Program-made: the position numbers and the translations under genes
Assembly (NCBI GenBank): GCA_002167605.1
Contig: NHCT01000060.1
Coordinates: 14,804-31,506 of the forward strand
Reading direction: 5' to 3'
DNA from: Verrucomicrobia bacterium TMED40
GTDB taxonomy: Bacteria > Verrucomicrobiota > Verrucomicrobiia > Opitutales > Seribacteraceae
DNA length: 16,703 bases
Shown: positions 1 through 6,728 of the stretch, in pieces
Position numbering within the stretch: position 1 is the stretch's first letter
Layout: each line of letters opens with the position of its first letter
Notes under the pieces: model-generated
The model's database searches: none
What the model was told of the DNA's origin: nothing
Seen by the model: only the letters and a program-made list of their open reading frames with translations

Positions 1-30
1 GCTGACTGTAGGATTAGGGAGCTCACTATT

Positions 31-1614
31 ATGAAGTCACCGAATTTCGAGAACTGTCAAATTGCCACCGACCAAGATGGCTTCATCATCAAAGCATCTG
101 ATTCGTTCGGTTCGTGGGTAGGAAAAAAAACTCAGGATTTGATTGGACAAGGATTCCTTAGTTTTCTCATTTCCCTTGAAGCGAGTTGGAAGATTCTACT
201 TCCCAACAAGCTCAACTCGGAAGACTTCGAGAAATTCCTTCCCCTCTCCAAAAACGACCAAGATTCTTCAATTGGTGTTTTTCTGTCTTGCTGCAACTAC
301 AGTCAAATATCAGTCGTATCACTGTCCCCCGCCCTCGCTCCTCATGACTCGCTGAAAAAGGCCTTCATGGGAGATCTCATGAAGGACCCCCGGGCCCTTG
401 CCAATACATTGATCCGCCTCCAGAAGGCCGAAAGCCGTCTGTCCGACTATGTCAGTAATTTCCCTGGTATCTTTTTCACCCAAAGATCCGATATGACTTT
501 CAGCTACCTATCTCGAGGAATCCAAAGGCTTTTCCCTGCCGAACATGCAGAATTCTCCCGAAACGGCGGACTGTTTCTCAATAAGATCGTCGAACAAGAC
601 AGGGAGCATTTTCAACACAAATTGAACACAAACTCCAAAAGACCCGAAACTTTTAGCCTGACCTATCGTATTAAGATTCACCCCAATGACCAAGTGCGTT
701 ACCTCTTGGATGTCAGAACCCCAATCATAACCGCAACCAACAGACTATTAGGCTACGACGGCGTATTCGTAGACATCACTCGACAATCGATTGCCGAACA
801 CCGCTTATCCAACTCAATTTGGCGAGAAGGGCTCGCAACCCTCACTAATGGTTTGGTTCATGATTTCAGTAATCTAATGGGAGGCATCTTCTCGATCAGC
901 GAACTTTACCATGGCATGATGGAAAAAGACGATCCCATGCTAAACGGTATGGGCCAAATCAAAAAGAGTGCCATGCAAGCGCAGAAATTGGTAAGACGAA
1001 TCATAGATTTGCATCGAGAAAAACCAGCCACTCGATCGATTCATGACTTAAGACTTTTGCTAAAGGACCAAATGGATTTGGTTGGAATTATTATTCCTCG
1101 AAGTGCAAAAATCATTACTGATTTCGGCTCCGAGGCAATTCCAAGCTTTGTGGAGGAAACCGGATTCCGCCAAGTGATTTTGAATTTGGCAATTAACGCT
1201 AGAGATGCAATTGAAAGAAACGGGAAAATCCGAATTTCGCTTAAGAAGGTGAAGCGCGGTGAAAAAATCATGAAAGGGGCAAACGAAGGTCCCCACCTCG
1301 CCCAAACTCATGGAGCGGAAATATCACTGAGTGACAACGGCAAGGGAATCGCTCATGAGCATGCAGAGAAAATTTTCGAGCCTTTTTTTACAACGAAGGA
1401 GGCTATGGATGGATCCGGGTTCGGGTTATACAATTCCAAACTTTTCATTGAGGATCATAACGGGAGGATCGGATATTGTTCGGAAATTGGCAAAGGCACT
1501 ACATTTTACTTGTTTCTCCCACACGCTGAAAGCGACGAAGATGGAACCGAACCATCAAGAAAGGTAAAAAGAGCCACTCGCGAATTCGTAAAGGTAAGAA
1601 AAAGACCCAATTAA
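31..1614 (+). CDS. PAS-domain sensor histidine kinase (soluble)
   Basis: This is a 527-residue two-component sensor kinase that autophosphorylates a histidine and would pass the phosphate to an unlinked response regulator. No receiver domain is fused and no regulator lies downstream. Residues about 8-115 look like a weak PAS domain, and about 130-258 form a clearer PAS/PAC unit ending GVFVDITRQ. The HisKA helix carries the H-box LVHDFSNLMGG, with phospho-acceptor His277. The HATPase_c domain shows the N-box NLAINARDA (Asn389), the G1 box SDNGKGI (Asp435), the F box FEPFFTTK and the G2 box GSGFGLYNS. The H-box resembles the HDFNNLL class common in PAS-rich kinases. There is no signal peptide or membrane segment, so it should be cytosolic. 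The C-terminal 20 residues are strongly basic, which is unusual. AGGGAG lies 9 nt before the chosen ATG, but the frame has no stop back to position 1, so the true start may be upstream of the window. The stimulus is unknown. Confidence 0.93.
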   Translation: MKSPNFENCQIATDQDGFIIKASDSFGSWVGKKTQDLIGQGFLSFLISLEASWKILLPNKLNSEDFEKFLPLSKNDQDSSIGVFLSCCNYSQISVVSLSPALAPHDSLKKAFMGDLMKDPRALANTLIRLQKAESRLSDYVSNFPGIFFTQRSDMTFSYLSRGIQRLFPAEHAEFSRNGGLFLNKIVEQDREHFQHKLNTNSKRPETFSLTYRIKIHPNDQVRYLLDVRTPIITATNRLLGYDGVFVDITRQSIAEHRLSNSIWREGLATLTNGLVHDFSNLMGGIFSISELYHGMMEKDDPMLNGMGQIKKSAMQAQKLVRRIIDLHREKPATRSIHDLRLLLKDQMDLVGIIIPRSAKIITDFGSEAIPSFVEETGFRQVILNLAINARDAIERNGKIRISLKKVKRGEKIMKGANEGPHLAQTHGAEISLSDNGKGIAHEHAEKIFEPFFTTKEAMDGSGFGLYNSKLFIEDHNGRIGYCSEIGKGTTFYLFLPHAESDEDGTEPSRKVKRATREFVKVRKRPN

Positions 1615-1630
1615 GAAAGATATGGGCAAA

Positions 1631-2053
1631 TCAATCTGAGGTTTTAAGCTTTCCCTTTTCATAATTCATGACGGTTCGAATTTTGCCATTTGCATCAAAA
1701 AAAGTCATCTTGCCATCCAATTGACCATTCATGTAATGGGCTTCGACCCATGACCCATCCTTTGACCTCTTGACGCTGATACCGTCAAGAATTCCATCTT
1801 GGTAAGTTTTGGTAGTGACTTTCCCCGAACCATTTAGTTCTAAGGTACCTGAATACGGGTTCCCGGTTTCGCTTTCAAGGAGAATGGGCTTTGATGAGTC
1901 ATCAACTTCTTTGTAATAATCAAAATTCTCCTCAAATCCACTTTCACTTCCTTTCCAAAATTTGGGTGAGTCGTTCGATTCCTCAGCTTCAAATCCACAA
2001 GAAATGGTGAATGCCGTGTAAATGCAACAAGCAATGAAAATCCTAAAAATCAT
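1631..2053 (-). CDS. Putative MORN-repeat lipoprotein
   Basis: This 140-residue exported protein starts with a short hydrophobic signal ending in TISC (Cys19), a plausible though imperfect lipobox, so it is probably lipidated and membrane-anchored. After an acidic linker (about 20-60) come three MORN_2-type repeats at about 67-92, 93-114 and 115-137, recognisable by the recurring D/N-G-x-L-D-G and Y-x-x-G-x-L turns. The same repeats occur in proteins labelled YwqK-family antitoxin, but that label is not a demonstrated function and there is no toxin partner here. The start ATG overlaps the stop of the upstream FmdB-like gene as ATGA, which indicates translational coupling. GAGGAA lies 11 nt upstream of the start. 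Two extended sequons (ESNDS at 25-29 and ELNGS at 72-76) occur in the mature part. The biochemical role is unknown. Confidence 0.75.
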   Translation of the reverse strand: MIFRIFIACCIYTAFTISCGFEAEESNDSPKFWKGSESGFEENFDYYKEVDDSSKPILLESETGNPYSGTLELNGSGKVTTKTYQDGILDGISVKRSKDGSWVEAHYMNGQLDGKMTFFDANGKIRTVMNYEKGKLKTSD

Positions 2054-2622
2054 TGCGACATGAATTCCTCAAATTCATATAGTTCAGGATCCCGAACTAG
2101 CCTTTTCTTCATAAGTCTTCTCAATTTGGCCTTAGTTCCCTCATTCTTGTCGTTGGATTCAGATGGACTATCCCCTTCATCTTCCCCCATAAAATCCCCC
2201 ATGCGGTCTTCTAGTTCATCCGGATTCATACCTTCCTCGAGTTTTCGAACAACTTCCTCCATAGGTTCGTCCATCTTTTCTCCAGTCAGTTCACACATTC
2301 TGCGCATTAAATTGCCCATTTGCCGTGGATCCGGGTTATCTTCGTCCATCCCCTGCATGGCCCCTTCCATTTCCTGCATCATTGCATTTGTCTGAGCCTC
2401 GCTCATTCCTGAAAAAGGGTCTTCCTGATCCATGCCCTCGATGGATTCCTCAGCATTGGGTTCTTTCCTGTTACCCGTAATCGAAAATCCAGAGACAAGC
2501 TTCTTCATACTATATCTCGCTCCATCAGGACACAGGGGAGTTTTATTGGCGTGAACCGAAGAACGGGCGAAGAAAGAATAAATTTTGCTAGTTTCAGAAG
2601 AATAAAATTCGTAAATTGGCAT
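2050..2622 (-). CDS. FmdB-like protein with degenerate zinc ribbon
   Basis: This is a 190-residue cytosolic protein. The N-terminus MPIYEF and the segment PLCPDG...KKLVSGF (residues 29-46) match the FmdB/Zn-ribbon regulatory family layout, MPIYEYxCxxCG...CPxCG...RLxSxF. Three of the four usual zinc cysteines are missing: the first pair is replaced in YSSETS, the last is Asp33, and only Cys31 remains. It probably does not bind zinc in the canonical way. The middle (about 63-145) is Met-, Glu- and Asp-rich and likely helical (MMQEMEGAMQGM, DNPDPRQMGNLMRRM). The C-terminus is a basic helix (KAKLRRLMKKRL) followed by an acidic tail. From memory, similar long FmdB-like proteins with a CPDxP motif occur in Verrucomicrobiota and some Proteobacteria; their function is unknown. 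It is the first gene of a two-gene operon with the MORN lipoprotein and has no evident Shine-Dalgarno sequence. Confidence 0.78.
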   Translation of the reverse strand: MPIYEFYSSETSKIYSFFARSSVHANKTPLCPDGARYSMKKLVSGFSITGNRKEPNAEESIEGMDQEDPFSGMSEAQTNAMMQEMEGAMQGMDEDNPDPRQMGNLMRRMCELTGEKMDEPMEEVVRKLEEGMNPDELEDRMGDFMGEDEGDSPSESNDKNEGTKAKLRRLMKKRLVRDPELYEFEEFMSQ

Positions 2623-2681
2623 TCATCAATATTTGTGCGAAGATTCGCAGAATTACAAGAATAGACGAGTGCCCGCATAAA

Positions 2682-3158
2682 ATGAAATCTACAAAAAAAG
2701 AGCTTTTTGAACTGTTGCTTCGGGCACCGCCCGAAAAGTTATTTTTGATTTTACCGATCGGCTACACCCTATTCCTACAACTTATCACTGGAATTCCGAA
2801 ACCGGGAACTCTTCAAAAAATAGATGCGAACGAACTGTTCGTCCGCTTATCAGCCGAACTCTTCGATTATCCGTATTGGCTCCAGGACCTTAGTCACCTG
2901 CCCCTCTTCTTTACCCTAGGCTGGCTTTGGATATGGATATCTAAAAAACCCTATAACAAAGGCCTATTCAGGAACCCGGCGTCTTTCGTCGCATTTTCTT
3001 ATGCGTGCTTCAACGAACTTGCACAGGCGTTCATTCCTGAAAGATTTCCTTCCGCTGGAGATTTGTTCATGAATCTGATCGGGGTAAGCATGGCACTGGT
3101 CTTACATTATTGGTTACACCGTCACTCCTTGAATCAGAAATTCCCACAACACCACTAA
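2682..3158 (+). CDS. VanZ-like integral membrane protein
   Basis: This is a 158-residue membrane protein from the ATG at 2682. The frame can be extended to a TTG at 2616, but that would run into the start of the divergent FmdB-like gene and adds a basic, Cys-containing stretch unlike the family N-terminus, so the ATG is preferred. Four hydrophobic segments are visible at about 20-37, 72-88, 101-119 and 127-145. The VanZ-family signature is clear: His72 in the second segment and E112-x2-Q115-x-F117-x-P119-x-R121-x2-S124-x2-D127-x3-N131-x2-G134. VanZ gives low-level teicoplanin resistance in enterococci, but most family members are uncharacterised and appear in many non-resistant bacteria. There is no vanA-type neighbourhood here, so no resistance function should be inferred. 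It ends convergently with the M48 protease gene. Confidence 0.85.
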   Translation: MKSTKKELFELLLRAPPEKLFLILPIGYTLFLQLITGIPKPGTLQKIDANELFVRLSAELFDYPYWLQDLSHLPLFFTLGWLWIWISKKPYNKGLFRNPASFVAFSYACFNELAQAFIPERFPSAGDLFMNLIGVSMALVLHYWLHRHSLNQKFPQHH

Positions 3159-4411
3159 GCCAAAAGAGCCTTTTCTCGCTCAGGCAAAGTCGGGTGAGAA
3201 TAATGAAAACTAGCCATGACCCTATGGGGAATAGGGTGATTGAGGTTTTCGACATAGAGTTTTCGAAGTGCACTGATTAGAGGTTCAGGGCTATTGACCG
3301 ATTGTTTTGCAAATTCATCTGCCTCATATTCATGCCGGCGAGAAAGATAATTGCTTAGTGGAGTGATCCAGTAAGTAAAAAATCCCATACTAAGGCTAAG
3401 CCCTACCACCAAAGAAGAAAAAGAGCCCAACAGACTTGAAGGCAAACCCAAACCCGCATAGAACCAGGAGCTTTTCAACAAGCCTGCCAAAACGGCAAAG
3501 CTAAGCAAGCCCAAGAAAAAAGATAGGGCCATCCTTTTCGGAATGTGTCCTAGCTTATAATGCCCAACTTCATGGGCCAGAACCGCCTCAATTTCCTCTA
3601 CTTTCATTTGCTTGATCAGGGTGTCGTACAGTACGATTCTCCGGAATCTGCCAAATCCAGTGAAGTAGGCATTCGAATGCCCCGATCTCTTGCTTCCGTC
3701 AATCACTTCAATGGTTTTGGCTTTAAAACCGGTCTTCTCGGAAAGTTCCATCAAACGATCCTTCAATTCTCCATCTTCCAAAGGAGAAAGCTTATTAAAT
3801 AAGGGAAGAATGATTTTTGGCCACAATATCATAAGTAAGAGTTGGATCGCAAAAAAAGCTCCAAAGGCAATGGTCCACCAGAAATCCGGCATTGATGCGG
3901 ATAGAGATCGGTATAACCAGATCAGAAAAGAAAGAAGAACCAATCCAAATAAAAGGCCAATAGTGATTTCTTTAAGCTTATCCGCAATCCATAGTTTCTT
4001 GGTCGACTTGTTAAAGCCATACTTTTCCTCTAGAACAAACTGTTTCTTCCAATCAAAAACAAGATTAGGAAGTTGAATCACAGTTAAAAAACAGGTTGTG
4101 ACAAATGCACACTGCCAAATCGAATCGTTAACGGACGTCGACCAAGTCGAAAAGGTCCATGGAAAAAGAAGGAGAAGAAGAACCGGAAAGAACACGATCC
4201 CCAAAAACTCCTCGGTTCTGGAGAATTTGCTTTTTTCAATGGAATAATCGGTTGCCTTTCTCCAGACTGACTCATCCATGATCGCATTGACCCCTTTGGG
4301 CATCTCGGAACGCATGGATGAAATGTGCCTTTCATTTTTAATTTTGAGAAAAAGCTCAAAAACAAACTGCAAGATAGCACCAAATAAAATTATGATCTGC
4401 AAAGAAGTCAT
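3155..4411 (-). CDS. M48 family (Ste24-type CAAX) membrane metalloprotease
   Basis: This is a 418-residue zinc endopeptidase of the Ste24/CAAX protease 1 type, close to the usual family length. About seven hydrophobic segments are spread through the chain (near 4-22, 70-87, 98-118, 150-167, 180-205, 295-312 and 326-350), as expected for the Ste24 fold, which encloses an intramembrane chamber. The zinc site is intact: HEVGH at 280-284 in VLAHEVGHYKLGH, with the third ligand expected in RRHEYEADEFA (Glu361, followed by Ala364-Asp365). The N-terminal M48_N region contains the family phrase FVLEEKYGFNKST (125-137). In bacteria there is no prenylated CAAX substrate, and these enzymes are thought to act in membrane-protein quality control, like HtpX. 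The stop codon shares bases with the stop of the convergent VanZ-like gene. No Shine-Dalgarno sequence is seen before the ATG. Confidence 0.93.
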   Translation of the reverse strand: MTSLQIIILFGAILQFVFELFLKIKNERHISSMRSEMPKGVNAIMDESVWRKATDYSIEKSKFSRTEEFLGIVFFPVLLLLLFPWTFSTWSTSVNDSIWQCAFVTTCFLTVIQLPNLVFDWKKQFVLEEKYGFNKSTKKLWIADKLKEITIGLLFGLVLLSFLIWLYRSLSASMPDFWWTIAFGAFFAIQLLLMILWPKIILPLFNKLSPLEDGELKDRLMELSEKTGFKAKTIEVIDGSKRSGHSNAYFTGFGRFRRIVLYDTLIKQMKVEEIEAVLAHEVGHYKLGHIPKRMALSFFLGLLSFAVLAGLLKSSWFYAGLGLPSSLLGSFSSLVVGLSLSMGFFTYWITPLSNYLSRRHEYEADEFAKQSVNSPEPLISALRKLYVENLNHPIPHRVMASFHYSHPTLPEREKALLA

Positions 4412-4470
4412 GCGAATAAAATGTCGATGCTTTCTTCAAATGTCGACCGTGGAGATTTAATTTTCAAGGG

Positions 4471-4498
4471 TTGCGAACTTTTCCAGCAAGCTTAAGAT
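4471..4498 (+). promoter_or_regulatory. Possible sigma70-type promoter for xseB-dxs
   Basis: TTGCGA at 4471-4476 and TAAGAT at 4493-4498 are separated by 16 nt. Each matches four of six consensus bases. It lies in the 94-bp divergent gap between the M48 protease and xseB. The predicted transcription start near 4505 would make the GTG at 4506 practically leaderless, but would give the TTG at 4539 a 34-nt leader with a Shine-Dalgarno sequence. This is a visual match only. Confidence 0.3.
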
Positions 4499-4505
4499 AT
4501 CTTTT

Positions 4506-4751
4506 GTGTTACAAAATAAAGATAGCGGAGATGAGAATTTGGTTCCGGATGACTTGTCCTTTGAGGAAGGCATTTCCGAACTCGAAGAACTCGTACACCG
4601 TATGGAATCTGGAGACGCACCCTTGGACTCACTAGTTTCTCATTACCAAAAAGGAATGAACTTGCTAAAACACTGCCGGGAGAAAATAAAATCTGCAGAG
4701 TTAAAAATTCAGGAAGTTACCTCTGTGGATTCTCCGGAAATCGATTCTTAA
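4506..4751 (+). CDS. xseB: Exodeoxyribonuclease VII small subunit
   Basis: This is the small subunit of exonuclease VII, which coats the helical arms of the XseA large subunit in the complex that degrades single-stranded DNA to oligonucleotides. The 81 residues carry the family core: SFEEGISELEELVHRMESGD (18-37) followed by PLDSLVSHYQKGMNLLKHC, a two-helix coiled-coil-like hairpin. No xseA is in the window. The frame opens with GTG at 4506, which has no ribosome binding site. An in-frame TTG at 4539, preceded by GGAGATGAG at 4527-4535 (8 nt from GGAG to the start), gives a 70-residue protein starting just before the conserved core and may be the real start. It lies 15 nt upstream of dxs; xseB and dxs are operon partners in many bacteria. 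Confidence 0.9.
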   Translation: MLQNKDSGDENLVPDDLSFEEGISELEELVHRMESGDAPLDSLVSHYQKGMNLLKHCREKIKSAELKIQEVTSVDSPEIDS

Positions 4752-4766
4752 ATTTTTATAAAATCA

Positions 4767-6686
4767 ATGGATGATTTCCCCATACTAAACAAAATCCAAA
4801 ACCCTCAGGATCTACGGAAGCTTCCCCCAGATGAGATTGCAAGCTTGCCCCAAGAAATCAGAGACCGGATCATTCAAGCAACTTCTCAAAACGGAGGCCA
4901 TGTCGGACCGAACCTTGGTGTAGTTGAACTCACCATCGCCCTTCACCTTGCTTTCGAAACGCCCAAAGATTCATTCTGCTGGGATGTTTCCCACCAAGGA
5001 TATGTTCATAAACTCCTCACTGGAAGAAATGACGGTCGCTTTGATGGCATCAGGCAAGAAAATGGATTAAGTGGATTTCTATCAAGGGAGGAAAGCCCTC
5101 ACGATGCATTTGGTGCTGGGCATGCCGGAACTTGTTTGTCCGCTGCGCTTGGAATGTGCATGGCTCGGGACTTGAAAAAAGACAACAACCATGTAGTCGC
5201 CATAGCAGGAGACGCTGCCTTCACCTGTGGAATCACATTAGAAGCACTTAACAACATAGCATGCTCGACTAAGAAATTCATCTTGGTTTTGAATGACAAC
5301 GAATGGTCGATTGCAAAGAATGTAGGCGCCTTTTCTCGGTACTTCAATGAGTTGATCACAAACCCAGTCTACGACCGTCTGCATAAAGACGCACAAACTT
5401 TCCTTACTAAGATACCGGGCGGACGATCCTTCATGAAATTAGTTTCCAAGGCCAAAAGAGATACGAAGGAATTGCTCGCCCCCTCCAGCATCTTCGAGAA
5501 ACTTGGTATTCGCTACTTAGGTCCGATCGACGGGCACGATGTCGAAACCATGGTTCGTTTCTTTGAATTTGCCAAGGATTCTGACGAGCCTATCGTCTTG
5601 CATGTACTCACCCGGAAAGGAAAAGGGTTTCCCGTTGCCTTGAAGGAACCCGAAAAATGGCACGGTTCCGGTCCCTTTGATGCAAAGACTGGAGAGTCCA
5701 AGCCCGAAAACCCCGACAGCCCTCCGAAATATCAAGATGTTTTCGGTCAATGCTTGGCGGCACTTGCCGTGAAGGACAAGTCGATCACCGGTATCACAGC
5801 CGCCATGCCCGCCGGTACAGGCTTGGACGCTTTGGAAAAGAAAATTCCTGATCGATTTTATGATGTTGGTATCGCAGAGGAACATGCCGTTCTGATGGCA
5901 GCGGGAATGGCCGCCCAAGGGCTTAAGCCCGTTTGTGCAATTTACTCCACTTTTTTGCAAAGAGCATACGACCCCATTATCCATGATGTATGTCTCCAGA
6001 ATTTACCGGTTACCTTTTGTTTGGATCGAGCGGGTTTGTCGCCCAATGACGGTCCTACCCACCATGGAGTTTTCGACCTCTCATTTTTGCGTTGCGTACC
6101 TAACGCCTTGGTCATGCAACCCAAAGATGAAGATGAACTCCAAGACATGCTTTTTACGGGAATTTCATCAGGGCAACCGGCGTTTATCCGTTACCCAAGG
6201 GGTAATGGCCTTGGTGTTACCTTAAAGAAGTCGCCCGAAACGATTGAAATTGGAAAGGCCGAAGTCATTACCCAAGGTGAAACATGCTCCATTTGGGCTC
6301 TCGGACCTTTTGTTGAAAATGCTAAGAAGCTTGCTGAAAAACTATCAGCAAAATACAACTTCGAATGTTCATTGGTAAATGTTCGATTCGTAAAGCCTCT
6401 TGATGTCGATCTACTAATCAAGCACGCAACCAGTCATGATTTCATCGTTGTTTTGGAAGACAATGTAATGATGGGAGGTTTGGGCTCTGCTATCATGGAA
6501 AGCTTGCAGGCAAATGACCTCCAGATACCAGTAAAAAGCTTTGGGTGGCCGGATACTTTCATTCCACATGGCAGTTCGATTAATGAAATTAGAACCAAAT
6601 ACGGGTTGGATGATCAAAGCATTCTTACTTTCGTAGAAAACTTCATAAACAAAAGGCAAAAAAGCCCAGAGCGGGCGATTGCCTAG
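4767..6686 (+). CDS. dxs: 1-deoxy-D-xylulose-5-phosphate synthase
   Basis: This thiamine-diphosphate enzyme condenses pyruvate and glyceraldehyde 3-phosphate, the first step of the MEP isoprenoid pathway; the product also feeds thiamine and pyridoxal synthesis. The 639-residue length is typical. Landmarks in order: GGHVGPNLGVVELT (His45), WDVSHQGYVHKLLTGR (72-87), the ThDP/Mg motif at 148-178 (GDA, then NDN 176-178), GPIDGHD (252-258), the catalytic glutamate in GIAEEHAV (Glu371), DRAGLSPNDGPTHHGVFDLS (420-439) and the C-terminal transketolase domain with VLEDN and GGLGSA. Differences from the E. coli-type sequence include GDA in place of GDG, WDVSHQ for WDVGHQ, GTCLSAALG for the usual STSISAALG phrase, and NDNEWSIAKNVG for NDNEMSISPNVG. 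All catalytic positions are kept, so it should be active. It follows xseB by 15 nt and is probably cotranscribed. The ATG is preceded by AT-rich DNA without a Shine-Dalgarno sequence. Confidence 0.96.
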   Translation: MDDFPILNKIQNPQDLRKLPPDEIASLPQEIRDRIIQATSQNGGHVGPNLGVVELTIALHLAFETPKDSFCWDVSHQGYVHKLLTGRNDGRFDGIRQENGLSGFLSREESPHDAFGAGHAGTCLSAALGMCMARDLKKDNNHVVAIAGDAAFTCGITLEALNNIACSTKKFILVLNDNEWSIAKNVGAFSRYFNELITNPVYDRLHKDAQTFLTKIPGGRSFMKLVSKAKRDTKELLAPSSIFEKLGIRYLGPIDGHDVETMVRFFEFAKDSDEPIVLHVLTRKGKGFPVALKEPEKWHGSGPFDAKTGESKPENPDSPPKYQDVFGQCLAALAVKDKSITGITAAMPAGTGLDALEKKIPDRFYDVGIAEEHAVLMAAGMAAQGLKPVCAIYSTFLQRAYDPIIHDVCLQNLPVTFCLDRAGLSPNDGPTHHGVFDLSFLRCVPNALVMQPKDEDELQDMLFTGISSGQPAFIRYPRGNGLGVTLKKSPETIEIGKAEVITQGETCSIWALGPFVENAKKLAEKLSAKYNFECSLVNVRFVKPLDVDLLIKHATSHDFIVVLEDNVMMGGLGSAIMESLQANDLQIPVKSFGWPDTFIPHGSSINEIRTKYGLDDQSILTFVENFINKRQKSPERAIA

Positions 6687-6706
6687 CTATTCATCTTGCT
6701 CGGATA

Positions 6707-6728
6707 GTTTTGCGCTATTGAGCAAAAC
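6707..6728. terminator. Possible weak bidirectional hairpin between dxs and the giant gene
   Basis: A perfect 7-bp inverted repeat, GTTTTGC (6707-6713) and GCAAAAC (6722-6728), flanks an 8-nt loop in the convergent junction. The TAG stop of the leftward giant gene lies inside the loop (6717-6715). The stem is AT-rich and has no adjacent T-run beyond its own T's, so termination would be weak. It is the only stem-loop I see in this junction. Confidence 0.28.

Noticed and set aside
1631..2053. Toxin-antitoxin module based on the YwqK-like MORN repeats
   Set aside because: No toxin-like partner; the upstream gene is FmdB-like, and the protein has an export signal.
2616..2681. TTG start extending the VanZ-like protein by 22 residues
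   Set aside because: It would overlap the divergent FmdB-like start codon, and the added residues do not look like the family N-terminus. The ATG at 2682 fits better.
2682..3158. Glycopeptide-resistance role for the VanZ-like gene
   Set aside because: No vanHAX/vanRS genes nearby; VanZ-like proteins are widespread in bacteria without this trait.
3690..4076. 128-residue frame opposite the M48 protease
   Set aside because: Antisense shadow of a well-supported membrane protease gene, with no recognisable domain.
5517..5984. 155-residue open frame antisense to dxs
   Set aside because: It lies wholly within dxs on the other strand, has no family resemblance, and reads as a shadow of the dxs codons.
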